Below are positions 1 through 10,083 of a stretch of 19,941 nt of DNA, piece after piece. Positions within the stretch are counted from its first letter, which is position 1, and each line of letters opens with the position of its first letter. The notes below the pieces were generated by a model. The model had not been told where the DNA came from and searched no databases. It saw only the letters and a program-made list of their open reading frames with translations. This stretch comes from Scenedesmus sp. ARA3 (taxonomy: Eukaryota > Chlorophyta > Chlorophyceae > Sphaeropleales > Scenedesmaceae): contig RWJK01001647.1 in NCBI GenBank assembly GCA_004335835.1, forward strand, positions 1-19,941, in the 5' to 3' direction. Both the position numbers and the translations under genes were made by a program.

Positions 1-607
1 ACGCCGAGCTTCGCCTCCACACTGATGCCTGCATTGCGCAGGGTCCCATTCGGGCCCTCCAGCAGCACCACCTTCCCCGTCTGCACTGCCTGCCGGAAGT
101 TGCTGTCCGGCACAAACATCTGAGGGGAGAACGGCAGAGGCGGGCACTCCACGCCAGGCACGCCGTAATACGCAGTGGGGGTGGTGCCGAGGTGATACAG
201 GCCCCGAAGAACTGCCTGAAGTGCTGTGACCTGCTGCCCCACCCCCCTGCCGCCCCAACAAAACCCATATAGGGGGACTGCTCACCTGGCGGCAGAGCGC
301 CAATGCCCTGGCACACTGAAGCTGCCTGCTGCTGCATCAGCTGCTGCGCAGCGCCGTGCGCCGCTGGCGCCATCTGCCGAAAGTTGCTGTTGGTGAGGGT
401 GCCCAGCTGCTCAGGCGGCAGCGCGGACGCCGCCTGCCCCATCTGCAGCGCTGCCAGCTTGCTGAGCACCGTACCCTCGTCAGCCAGCTGCGAGGGAACG
501 CCACTGGCAGCAGCAGCTGCAGCGGCAGCAGGCCCAGCAGCACCCGCCAGCCAGTTGCCCCGTGCTGCTCCCAGCTGCTGCTGCAGATCATCTATCCGCC
601 ACCTCAT
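1..607 (-). CDS. Unrecognised protein, two exons, runs off the left edge
   Basis: I do not recognise this gene. Exon A is 286-602 if the pyrimidine-rich TTTTCTTTTTCATGAG is an acceptor, or starts at 607 if the ATG there (MRWRIDDLQQQLG) is the initiator. It reads through a Gln-rich amphipathic start, an Ala tract, then LADEGTVLSKLAALQMGQ and LTNSNFRQMAP, and ends at a GTGAGC donor (285-280). Exon B reads AYYGVPGVECPPLPF, then MFVPDSNFRQAVQTGK and LRNAGISVEAKLG up to base 1. Its acceptor is uncertain: an AG near 210-215 keeps phase, whereas the better-looking TCTCCCCTCAG at about 121 does not keep the ATG frame. Both exons carry the motif SNFRQ, so they may hold related repeats. Reading frame and codon use look coding. 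The gene is divergent from the LRR gene to its right. It could be a transcription-factor-like protein, but nothing proves that. Confidence 0.55.
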   Translation of the reverse strand, partial: MRWRIDDLQQQLGAARGNWLAGAAGPAAAAAAAASGVPSQLADEGTVLSKLAALQMGQAASALPPEQLGTLTNSNFRQMAPAAHGAAQQLMQQQAASVCQGIGALPPGEQSPYMGFVGAAGGWGSRSQHFRQFFGACITSAPPPLRITACLAWSARLCRSPLRCLCRTATSGRQCRRGRWCCWRARMGPCAMQASVWRRSSA

Positions 608-641
608 GAAAAAGAAAACAAGTATCTCCGCCACCTCATGA
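603..641 (-). repeat. Short direct repeat at the edge of minus-strand exon A
   Basis: On the minus strand TTCATGAGGTGGCGGA occurs at the start of exon A and again 32 bases upstream (plus-strand CTCATG at 603-608 and 635-640). The unit covers the likely acceptor and first codons of the exon. It is a smaller version of the exon-edge duplications seen throughout the TOR gene. Confidence 0.6.
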
Positions 642-731
642 ATCACGCAATTGTGCCTTCATGAATATTTGTGACCTGTGCATCAGCTGATGAATCCAAC
701 AAGACCACACTGTGCCCATGTTAGATGTCAG

Positions 732-767
732 ACAGCCATGCCCTCTCTCGCTAGCAAGCATGGCTGT
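732..767. repeat. Inverted repeat, 10-base arms, 16-base loop
   Basis: The arms match perfectly (ACAGCCATGC against GCATGGCTGT). It sits between two divergently oriented genes. Its function is unknown; chance is possible, though ten perfect base pairs is more than a typical random hairpin. Confidence 0.5.
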
Positions 768-1012
768 TCTGCACCAACTGTTCGCTGCTACCACATTGAC
801 AGAAATACACCAGTGCATTTCACGCGGTGGAGCTCAGCCTGTTCACAACAGCAGCATGCACAATGCAGCCTTGTGTTGACAGCGCATCCCAGACAAAGCA
901 ACCTCACAGTTTGCTGAGTAGAAGCTGATGGTGCCCAGTACATCACCCGTGCAACTGGGTTAACCAACCCTGGTGGTTACACTGTTTCGAGATACTCAGA
1001 CCTTGCACGGCT

Positions 1013-3063
1013 GTGCCCTTGTGCATGCACATGTGCAGGACTGATGGATTCAAACGCAACCCCAGGTTCGGTGGGGACTGCACACTTTCCCACTTGGACC
1101 CAGACCCCAGCCCCAGCGAGATTGCTGCAAAGCAGCGCACCACCAGCAGTGCTCTGGGGTTCCTGCTGTCCACCGCCACCCACCTGCAGCAGCTGCGCCT
1201 GTCCTGCGAGAACCTGGAGGAACTGCCGGCAGCCGACAGCCTGGGGCAGCTGTCAGACCTGCGAAGCCTAGAGATCAGCGAGTGCCGCAGCTTGCAGGAA
1301 CTTCCTGCAAGCATCGGCAGCTTGTCGCGCCTCACCTCGCTCACCATCTGCGAGTGTGACGAGCTCGAAGAGCTCCCAGAGTCACTCGGCGACCTGGCAG
1401 CCTTGCAGGAACTCTCCATCAGCAACTGCATGATGCTGCAGGAGCTTCCTGCAAGCCTTGCAGGACTGGCGGCACTGCAGACGCTGGAGCTGGATGGCAA
1501 CACCTACCTGGGTGCCCTGGATGAGGAGGTGCTTGCAGGAATGACGTCGCTGCGCCAGCTCAGCATCAGCATGTGCACCACCATGCGAACGCTGCCGCGC
1601 TCGCTGCTGCAGGCCAGCAACTTGCAGGATCTCTCCCTGCTGTACAACCGCGAGTGAGTAGTCATTTGGGTCATCCTGCTGACCTCACGGATTGCTCTGC
1701 AGTTTTTTGCCTTCTTCTTGCGATGCGCAGCTCGGAGTGCAAACAGCCAAATGCATTTGTTGCACTGCAGTGTGTTTCACCTGGCGCAGCTAGCAGCTGA
1801 AGAGCGCCTGCTGGGGTGCTCAATTGCTTGTGCATGAACGCGATTGCGCTGCACCGAATGTCGCACGCAAGTTGCCGTGCTGCTTGCTGGCGCCGCAACG
1901 CTCTGTGCTCAGCCGCCATACTGCTGCCGCGCCGCGTGTCACTGCCTGCAGCCTGAAGCTTGGCTGGCTGCCAGGCCAGCTTAAGCGGCTGCCCAAGCTG
2001 CACACCCTGAAGATCGAGGCTAGAAAGCTGGATGCTGCTGCCCTCTTCAAAGGCATGGGTGCTATGAAGGGGCTGCGCAGCGCGCTGCTTGAAGGAGTTA
2101 AACGCAACAAAAAGAGCAAGGAGCAGGAACTGCCAGATGACCTGATGGCACCACTGGCAGGCCATACGGGTGAGACACAGTTGGTACAAGGTGGTCCAAG
2201 TAGTGTATTGTTGCACCTTGCGTGACTTTTGTGAGTCTTCCCCTGCGCAGAGCACCATGATCAGCATGCCTTGTTCATGGCGTCTCTTGCCACCTCCTGT
2301 GGTTGGACATTCAATGTGGTTAGACATTCGATGTCCATTATAAGTTACAATGCAGCGCGTGCACTTTGCCACTCACACCAGCGCCTTGGGCGACACTTTG
2401 CTGCATGTACCATGCCCCGACCCGCCTGCAGGCCTCACCAGCCTGCATCTGAGCAGCTGGCACGGGAAGCAGCTGCCAGCATCCATCGGCCAGCTGGCCA
2501 GCCTGCGCAGCCTCAAGATAACAGGCAGCAGCATCGTCACCTTGCCAGACAGCATCAGCGGCCTCACAGCACTCACGGAGCTGCGGATGGAGCACTGCGA
2601 TGTGAGGAGCTTGCCGGGCAGCCTGGGGCAGCTGCTGCAGGTCAAGATGCTATACATTGACCACTGCGAGGATCTGCTGGAGCTGCCTACATCCTTGGGC
2701 GCGCTGACAGGTGGGTGGGGTGGGTTGGGATGCATGCCTACAGTCTTTGCTGGGGCATTGTCGCTGGTACGTGCGAGAAGCACGTGCATGATTTGATGGT
2801 TGTCGTCGTGTGTGAGAAGCCTGCAGCTTATGTGAGATAATGGCTGAATCACACCTGGTTTGCGAGCCTACAGCACCTGCGCGACCGCCTGCCCTGCTCA
2901 GTCACACAATCATTTGTCATGCTGCTGGTTAGCGCCCCTTTAGCTCCTTTTGATGCTGCTACCCTTGCTGCTGCTGTTGCATGCAGGCATACAGCACATG
3001 AACGTGAGCTGCTGCCGCAGCCTGCGGGTGGTGCCGGACGAGCTGCGGGCGCTGCGGCGTTAA
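1013..3063 (+). CDS. Leucine-rich-repeat protein, four exons
   Basis: Exons are about 1013-1653, 1952-2169, 2432-2710 and 2987-3063 (stop TAA 3061-3063). Donors are GTGAGT, GTGAGA and GTGGGT; acceptors are CTGCAG, CTGCAG and ATGCAG. Phases 2, 1 and 1 join correctly to give about 404 residues. LRRs start near residue 56 (LQQLRLSCENLEELP) and repeat every 23-24 residues, for example LQELPASIGSLSRL, then LEELPESLGDLAAL, then LQELPASLAGLAAL. Exon 2 is a degenerate repeat with a lysine-rich linker (KRNKKSKEQ), and exon 3 resumes regular LRRs. The LPxSLGxLxxL signature with cysteines after the strand resembles LRRs of plant resistance-type proteins. Such LRRs usually serve protein recognition. No NB-ARC, TIR, kinase, signal peptide or membrane segment is visible. 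The start is uncertain: an acceptor-like CATGTGCAG ends at 1038, so exon 1 may be internal and the gene 5'-truncated or a fragment. Confidence 0.75.
2866..2892 (+). repeat. Possible degenerate copy of LRR exon 4 start
   Basis: GCCTACAGCACCTG at 2866 matches GCATACAGCACATG at the start of exon 4 (2987) in 12 of 14 positions, and lies 121 bases upstream. Similarity fades afterwards. It may be the only trace in this gene of the exon-edge copying seen in TOR, or it may be chance. Confidence 0.3.
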
Positions 3064-3836
3064 CTGGACGATCCGTGGCGCATCATGATCTTCTGCTGCG
3101 AAGCGCTTGGCGTGTGAGGGAAGGTGCTTGTGGAGGGCCTTGCGAGGGGGCTTGCGGCGGAGCTTGTGCGATCAGCAGATTGTTGGTGGCAGTCTGTTGT
3201 GAGGAGTTGCACCAGCATGGGTCAGCAGGCTGGGCAAAGGGCAGCAGGGTTGGGGTTGGGGCAGCGCAGCCGCCTGGGCTGCAGTGGTGCTTAGACCTGG
3301 GCATGGCACTGCTTGGGGCTGGTACTGTGACAATTTAGACCGGCATAGATGTTCTGCCTGCGCAGTCAGTACTGTGCTTGCTGACTCGGCTTGAAGCAGC
3401 CAGCAATTGCTACATCAAGCATCAAACGTGGATATGCTGAGGTGTAAGCAACAGTGCGAGACGCTTGTTGCTGCTCAACAGCTGGTGATGACGCTGGTTT
3501 TGTTGAGCTGCTGACTGGTTCGCTTCAGTTGGTGCTGGCTGCCCAACACGACTTGTCACGGCTTCAAGCCGTGCTGATGATGGGTGCAGCAGTGCTGGCC
3601 AGTGATTGTGTGCAGCAGTTGCTCTTCACCAGCTGCTGCTGGCTGGGTGCACCCTTGATGTCCAGCTGATGTCGTGTAAGCCATGATGGCTAGCCTTGTC
3701 AAACTGGATTGTTGCCGGATGTTGCGCTCTCACTCCGGCAACCGCTAGGGTTTGCAGCCATGGGCCGAAACGTCGATTGCGAAGCCCGTCATACAATTGA
3801 TGATTCGTGATGAACATCATCCCATGACCACCTGTT
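3064..3836 (+). other. 3' UTR of the LRR gene and intergenic spacer
   Basis: No convincing coding exon is seen. The stretch holds a short degenerate repeat of roughly 12 bases built on GGCTTGNGGNGG (about 3123-3170) and a hairpin with 8-base arms around one base (3557-3573, CACGGCTT/AAGCCGTG). The 5' end of the next gene probably begins in the last 200 bases. Confidence 0.4.
3443..3447 (+). terminator. Candidate poly(A) signal TGTAA for the LRR gene
   Basis: TGTAA is the usual chlorophycean polyadenylation signal. This is the first one I find after the TAA stop, about 380 bases downstream. Another lies at about 3675. Confidence 0.4.
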
Positions 3837-6205
3837 ATGCGTCATACGATAAAAGCAGTAATGGAGTCCGTGCACACTGGCTCCGCACCCTGTACGGATC
3901 GCAGGTCAAAGTACAGGAAGCTTGTAAAGTCCGCAAGCAGGGCCAGGGAAAGGGACATAGAGGTGCTTCAGGCAAAGCTTAAGTGCAAGCAATCCCGCTT
4001 GGAGGCCTGCAAGCAACGCAGCGCTGAGGAGAGGGCTAGGTGAGCATGGTGCTGTGGTTCCAGTCAGTGTGCTGCTGTTGGTGTGGTGCTGCATGCTGTC
4101 ATGTGCAACAGCATAACAGCACCAAGAATGCATATAACAATCTCATGGGTATCTTCTCTGCTTTGCAGCGGCTGTGAGCTCTGCAGCGTGTTGCAGGCTC
4201 AGGCTTTTGGCCAGGGTCTGAGCAGCTGGTACTTGCGGCGATGCAGCAGCTGCTGGCAGCAGCACCCCAAGCTGCATACACAGCAGGCTGTGTGCCAACG
4301 TTTGCTGCAACAGCAACGGCACAGCAGCAGCCAGCCAGCTTCCATCCAGCAGCATTCAGGCAGCAGTACAGCTGAGGTGCAGGACGGTCGGCAGTCAATC
4401 CAGCAGCTGCAGCATGCAAACTTACCATGCATGCACAACAATGATGCAGCTGAGCACCAGGTGCCTTACTCAGCAAACAGCAACAGCAGCAGCTTGATAC
4501 AGGCCCTAGATTTAGCCGGCGATGCATTGAGCAGTCCTACACCACCAGCAGCAGTGCTCAGGGCCACATCAGCAGCAGGCAACAGCAGAAGTAGCAGGCC
4601 CGCCAGTCATCACTACCCTCACAGCGCCAGCAGCAGGACATGCCAGCGTGATGGCCCTAACCACACCAGCAGCAGCAACCACAGCTCCACAAGTAGGGAA
4701 GTACAGAACAATCAGCAGGGACTTCAAACAGCGACTGCTGGCTCAAGCCAGCAGAGATGCAAGCACGCTGACGCCACCACCAGTGCTAAGCAGCAAGCCG
4801 CTTGCAATCGCCCAAGCAGAGTTCAGTTTGAGGTTGATGCAGCTCAGTCAGCGTCACAGGCACTAGATGAAGCCGGCAGCGCTGTAGCAGCAGGGCTGCC
4901 AGGCGCGGGTCTCATACTGCTGTCAGGAGCAGGCCCTCGCGAGGCTGCTGACATCATCACTGTGGCAAAGGCGGCCAACCATAACAAAGGCAGCAGCAGC
5001 AGCAGCAGCAGCAGCAGGCCTTGCAGCGCTCCACGTGCGATGCAGCCGCTTGCTGCCTGGCAGGCCAAGCTTGCTGAGCTGGAGGTTGCTTGCAGGAACG
5101 CGGAGGCGCTGATGCTGCAGGCGCCAACGCGTGCGGAGCGCAGCGCTGCGCTGGACCTGGCAGGTGCGCTTTTAAATTTGTGCTCTTTATGGGTGACGCA
5201 AGTGCGGCTTTGCCAAATCACTTATAGCCTGTCAGGCCGCCACGCCAGTATGGACAGGACCGCAACAGGCACGACGTATGTTGGTCGCGTACAGCAGCTG
5301 CTGTGCTCAGCACATGGCATGCCACATGTGTTCATAGCCTGCGCAACAGCGGCAAGCCTTGCAGGATGCTCTTGTGATGGTCAACATCTATGCACGCATG
5401 AAGATTGGGAGCTGCCACAAAGGTCAGGCTCAGGTCGCTGCAACGTCCCTGCAACCTTGCTCATTTGCCTGTTTTGGTATTTCATACATCTTGAATCACA
5501 ATGCAGTGGAGCTGCGTGAGGACATCGCTCGCATACGGCAGGCCAACAGGTTGCAGCTGAAGATGCAGCGCAGCGCACTGCTGCGGCAAGGCGTGCCGCC
5601 AGCAGCAGTGGGAGTAGCTGCCACCACGCCCTGCGCAGCTGATGGGGTGAACTGCAGCGGCAAAGTGTGTTGGGGGCCGTCAGCAGCATGCAAGCCTGCC
5701 AGTTGTTCAGGTACTGCAGCAGCGGCAGCAGCAGAGCACAACCACGTGCTGCGCGTTTCACGGCATCCTGGCTTGAAAGTACAGCAGCAGTCACAGCTGC
5801 GGCAATGGCAACAGGGTTGCTCAAGTGGTGCAGGAGTCACAGCCGGTAAGCAAAAAGAAGCTGGTGAGCATTGCAGCGCAAGCCTTGGTTCGTGTTGGAC
5901 TCTTGTTGGCCTGTGATGAAGGTTGCGTACAGTACGGCACTGCTGGCAGCTGGTGCTGTATCATGTGCACAATTTTGTCCACAGCCCTGCGGAGCCCAGG
6001 TAGGTATCAGAGGAGTGTGCTGCTGCTGCTGCTGCTGTTGCTGTTACGTGCAGGTGGAAGGCTTGCATCACGGCTTGATGACTATGCTGCAGTCAGCCAG
6101 CTGTCAGCAGGCGAATGGAGGCAGCACAGGCGGCAGGAAGCAGCCTGGCAGGCGGCGCTGCGGCAGGAGCTGGCAGCACTGCAGGCTGAGGGAGGAGATG
6201 TGTAG
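3837..6205 (+). CDS. Unrecognised Gln/Ser/Ala-rich coiled-coil protein, five exons
   Basis: Best model: exons 3837-4039, 4169-5163, 5357-5422, 5507-5845 and 6054-6205 (stop TAG), giving 584 residues with all phases consistent (2, 1, 1, 1). Exon 1 is basic and helical (RERDIEVLQAKLKCKQSRLE). Exon 2 is long and rich in Q, S, A and H, ending in a helical stretch (MQPLAAWQAKLAELEVACRN). Exons 3 and 4 carry the most protein-like part, DALVMVNIYARMK then VELREDIARIRQANRLQLKM. The last exon is a Gln/Arg-rich helix (WRQHRRQEAAWQAALRQELA). This suggests a filamentous or scaffolding coiled-coil protein, but I cannot name a family. Weak points: the start codon; the acceptor of exon 3 (AAG at 5356 keeps phase while the better CTTGCAG at 5364 does not); and a possible 15-base in-frame microexon near 5985-5999 flanked by CCACAG and GTAGGT. 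Confidence 0.6.
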
Positions 6206-6222
6206 GGCTGGCAGTCTTACGT

Positions 6223-6227
6223 TGTAA
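6223..6227 (+). terminator. Poly(A) signal TGTAA
   Basis: TGTAA lies 18 bases after the TAG stop of the coiled-coil gene, close to where the chlorophycean polyadenylation signal is expected. It supports the position of that stop codon and the algal origin of the window. Confidence 0.65.
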
Positions 6228-7018
6228 AGCATGGCTGCCGATACATGCTAGATGCCATCTAGTATGGCATAGGTGCTACTGTGATCTTCAAATCTATGAC
6301 AGCCTAAAACTCTAGTGAGTCACATGGCCCATAACCGGGCAAACAGCATGAGAAGTCAACAGCTCTGGTCTGCACAGCAGCTTTGAATGTACAATTCGGG
6401 GAGAATGTCTGAGGTTGGACAACTTGCAGGATGTGCGTGGGTGGCGACCACTTCAACAGCGCTGGTCCAAACATATTTGGAGCTGTACAGCTGCAGCAGG
6501 GCAGTGTTTCAAGGCACTGCGCATGGCTGCTGTTGGCATGGCAGCACGCTGAGATGGTTGCAGTTGTCGCGTATGGCTCTCAGCCGGCGGTGCTGTCGCT
6601 AAGAGCATAATCCTCGGCGCCCATTTGAACCCAAACACGTTGCTGTCACTGCCTGTTACAGCAAAGCCCTGGTTGGCAGGTGGTGACACGAAGGGCTGCA
6701 AAAGTCAAGAACGTACGCTATTGCGTGTTCAAGTGTTTCTGTGGCGTTTGGAAGGACTGTGCTGTTGCTGTATCGACCTGCCCTCACTCCTAACTTCGGC
6801 ATCTGTCCTACCGACACGCCGATCACGATGTGTCAAATGAGAGTTTGGACGTAAATAAACCGTTTGCCATGGCAGCTGGCTCTTGTAGAGAGTCAGAGGG
6901 GCCAGGCAGGCACCACAGAGTCACCAGTTGTCTCTTGCATGAGCAAGCTGGCCCGATCAGGCCCCATTAACTCTTGAATATCACATAGTATTGGTTCGGA
7001 GCTATCCAGACAGCAGCC
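6228..7018. other. Intergenic spacer; TOR promoter and 5' UTR expected here
   Basis: No convincing gene is seen in this 790-base stretch; short open frames on both strands lack coding character. It must contain the 3' end of the upstream transcript and the TOR promoter and 5' leader, but I see no clear TATA box or other recognised promoter element. Confidence 0.4.
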
Positions 7019-8029
7019 ATGCAGCTGAGCAGGCTAAAGTCTGGAGGAGAGACCGTCCAGCGTCTGCTGGAGGACCTATGCAGACCTGGAGCGCTGGACA
7101 GGGTCAGGGAAGGAGACAGGCACCTTAAGGAATACGTTGATGCCGAGGCACGCGACCTGTCAGCGGAGATGTTCTCCAAGCTCATGGCAGACCTGCACCA
7201 CCGCATCACATACATGATCAAGAGGTGAGCAGCAGCAGCAGTAGCAGCAGGCGCAACAGGGCGTGTTGCTGTTGTGCTCATTGCGTGGGATAGTTGATGG
7301 TTTACGGTGTTTTGCCAGGTGTGGAGCAGGTGGTGGTGTGTGAGAGCAATAGCAAGGGGCGATGGCTGGCATGCACAACGGCAGCAGCTGCTGTGCAGCG
7401 TTTGGTGGTGGCAGCAGCAGCAATAGCAGCATCCATACCTGCAGGCTTGCAACCCACATGTTCAGTAGCTATCTTCGCGCCTACATGTATGAATCAGCGA
7501 GGCGAAGCTGACTGCACATGCTTACACCGTATGTATGCTGGATGTGGTCACAGCCCCGGTATTGAAAAGGGCAGCTGCAGCGTGTTGCAATTACGCATTC
7601 AGTACTTGCAAGATTTTTGAGCGGTGCAGATATAACAGCTGCTTGATGGTGGAGCACGTGTTTGTTCACAGCAGGTTAAGATGCAGTTACAATAAACAGC
7701 ATTAAGTGCACAGCTCCTGCAAAGCAATCACATGGCGCCAGTTGTGTGAGCAGCAGCATGGGTCTTGTGTCTGTAGCGGGGGGACATGTGTGCAGCAGTA
7801 TTTGTGAAGAAGCACATGGTAGAGCAGTACACAGCAATGCGGTACACAGCAAAGCAGTACACAATGAATTGGATTAATGAGCAGCAGCACCTTTTGATGC
7901 AGTAGCGTTGCAGCACTACCGTGTGCAGCCACATCTGTCCCAACCCAACTGTCAAGCAGCTGTGCGCATATCACACTGTCGGCGTTTTTTTTTGTAAATG
8001 CTGTTTCCCGCGCTCTGCTGCTCCGTGCA

Positions 8030-8063
<34 letters not shown>

Positions 8064-10036
8064 CCCCGACCACGCCAAGAAGCTGGGTGCTGTGCTTGCC
8101 ATTGATGAGCTGGTGCTGGTCAAGGTGAGGCGTGTACATGGTGTCTGTAAGGTGTGCGTACCTAAGGGTGAAGCTGCCCCAAATACGTGAGGAGTGATAG
8201 CCAGCTTCAAAGTTCGGCTCGAGGTGATAGCAGCAGCGGCAGCGGCAGCGGCTGCCCAGCAGCGGGAGCAACTTGCATCCTGGTTGTCAGCTGGTGATGG
8301 TTCAAGGTGGCAGAGACAGAGCACCGGCGCTTAAAGCAACGGGGACTGCAGCAGCGGTAGCAGCAGCAGTAGTAGCCCCAGCAGTGCGTGGCCGGCTTGG
8401 GAGCTGGCGCTGGGCGAGAGGGTGCCAGCAGCAGCTGCAGAGGCAGAGGCAGCAGTGACAGCAGAGGCACAGGCAGTGATCTACTTTGGGTTCCAAGGTG
8501 CAGGGCAGCAGCAGCAGGTTCAGCGGCAGCAGCAGCAGCAGCAAGAGCTGCTGCAGCAGCACTGAAAGTGCTGTTATAGTTTACCTGGCCAGGGTCGGCG
8601 CCGCAGCAGTGGCAGCAACAAGGCATGGACTGTAGGAACGCAGCAGCAGCAGCAGCAGCAGCAGATGCTGTGGCAGCATGCTGTGGCCTTACCACATCAG
8701 CAGGAGCAGCAGGACAGGCCAGCAGCGATTCTCGCATGCATCAGCATGGATCTGCCTTCTTACAGCAGCATCAGCATAAAGGCTGTTGAGTGTTACGCAC
8801 TTGCTTCATGCCACTTATTGGGAAAGTATTGCCGTATTGCTGCAGCACTGAAGGGAAACGCAGATTCTGGGGCCGGAGCTGCGGGTTGCAGTGGAAGGCG
8901 CAGCACAGGGCATCACAGCACAGACTGTAACAGCGGCAGCAGCAGTGTGTGTGCAAACACGATAGGTGCATTGCGCGCATGGTGACGCCATTGTCACACC
9001 TATCCCTGCATCCAATGCTGCTGACTTGTTTGTGCCGCACCCCCTTCTGTGCGCGTGCGTTGCATTTGCATCTTACAGGCGGTGCAGGATGACGCCGCTT
9101 GCACCGCCGGCTTCTGCCTGCTGCTGGGATGGGTGTTTAAGGAGTGCAAGTGTCAGAACTTTGCTTATGCGATGCTGCTGCTGCAGGCAGTTCAGGATGA
9201 CGCCGCTTGCACTGCCGGCTTCTGCCTGCTGCTGTGGTGGCTGTTTGAGTTAGTGCAAGTGCTCTAACTTCGCGTATGCGATGCTGCTGCTGCAGGCAGT
9301 GCAGGATGGTGCCGCGCGCACTGCCGGCTTCAGCCTGCTGCGGCGGCGGCTGTTTGAGGAGGTTGAGCATTGGTTGATCCTGTCTCTGCACACCTGAAGC
9401 TGCCTCTGCTGCTGCTGCTGCCCTTGCAGGCGGTGCAGGATGATGCTGCGCGCACTGCCGGCTTCAGCCTGCTGCTGCGGCGGCTGTTTGAGGAGGTGGA
9501 GGAGGTGGGGCTGCTGGAGTGTGCTGCGCAGGCGCTGGGGCACCTGGTGCGGCACAGCGGGCAGAGCATGAGCGACATCGTGGAGCGCCAGGTGCGGCTG
9601 GGGTTTTGGGTTTTGGGGTTTTGGGTTGTGGGGTGTGGGGTTGATGCGTTTTGTTGGAGTACTATGGCATCAACTGGAGTACTATGGCATCAACTGGGAT
9701 GGAGTCCAAGGGTCTGGGTATAAAGGGGGCCTGCAGCCTAAGGTTTTAGTCTCAGGGGTTTGGGGAGGATGTGGGGCTGCTGGAGTGTGCTGCGCAGGCG
9801 CTGGGGCACCTGGTGCGGCACAGCGGGCAGAGCATGAGCGACATCGTGGAGCGCCAGGTGCGGGCCTTGGCGTGTTGGGGTGACTGTGTGCGGCAGCAGG
9901 GTTCCTGCTGCTGATGTGTTGGCTCAGCAGGCAACTGTTGCCATGTTATGGTCACTGCTGCTGCTGCCGCACGTACGCCAGGGCTGTCGTGGCTGAGCAG
10001 CTGCCTGAATTGAGCGGAAGAGGAGGAGCCTAGTCA

Positions 10037-10083
<47 letters not shown>

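Larger units (their letters stand above)
603..1012. other. Intergenic spacer between divergent genes, with short palindromes
   Basis: No convincing exon is seen on either strand. The spacer contains a perfect 12-base palindrome (CATCAGCTGATG, 681-692) and a 10-base inverted repeat (732-741 with 758-767, arms ACAGCCATGC and GCATGGCTGT) that could form a hairpin with a 16-base loop. Promoters for the minus-strand gene and the LRR gene would be expected here, but no TATA-like element stands out. Confidence 0.4.

Noticed and set aside
943..1503. 186-residue minus-strand frame
   Set aside because: Shadow of the LRR exon, whose plus-strand frame has clear periodic leucines.
6387..6602. 71-residue frame between the coiled-coil gene and TOR
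   Set aside because: No homology pattern, no splice or poly(A) context; one of several random frames.
8207..8737. 176-residue minus-strand frame of Ala, Leu and Pro runs
   Set aside because: Produced by CAG repeats in TOR intron 2; no domain, no splice context.
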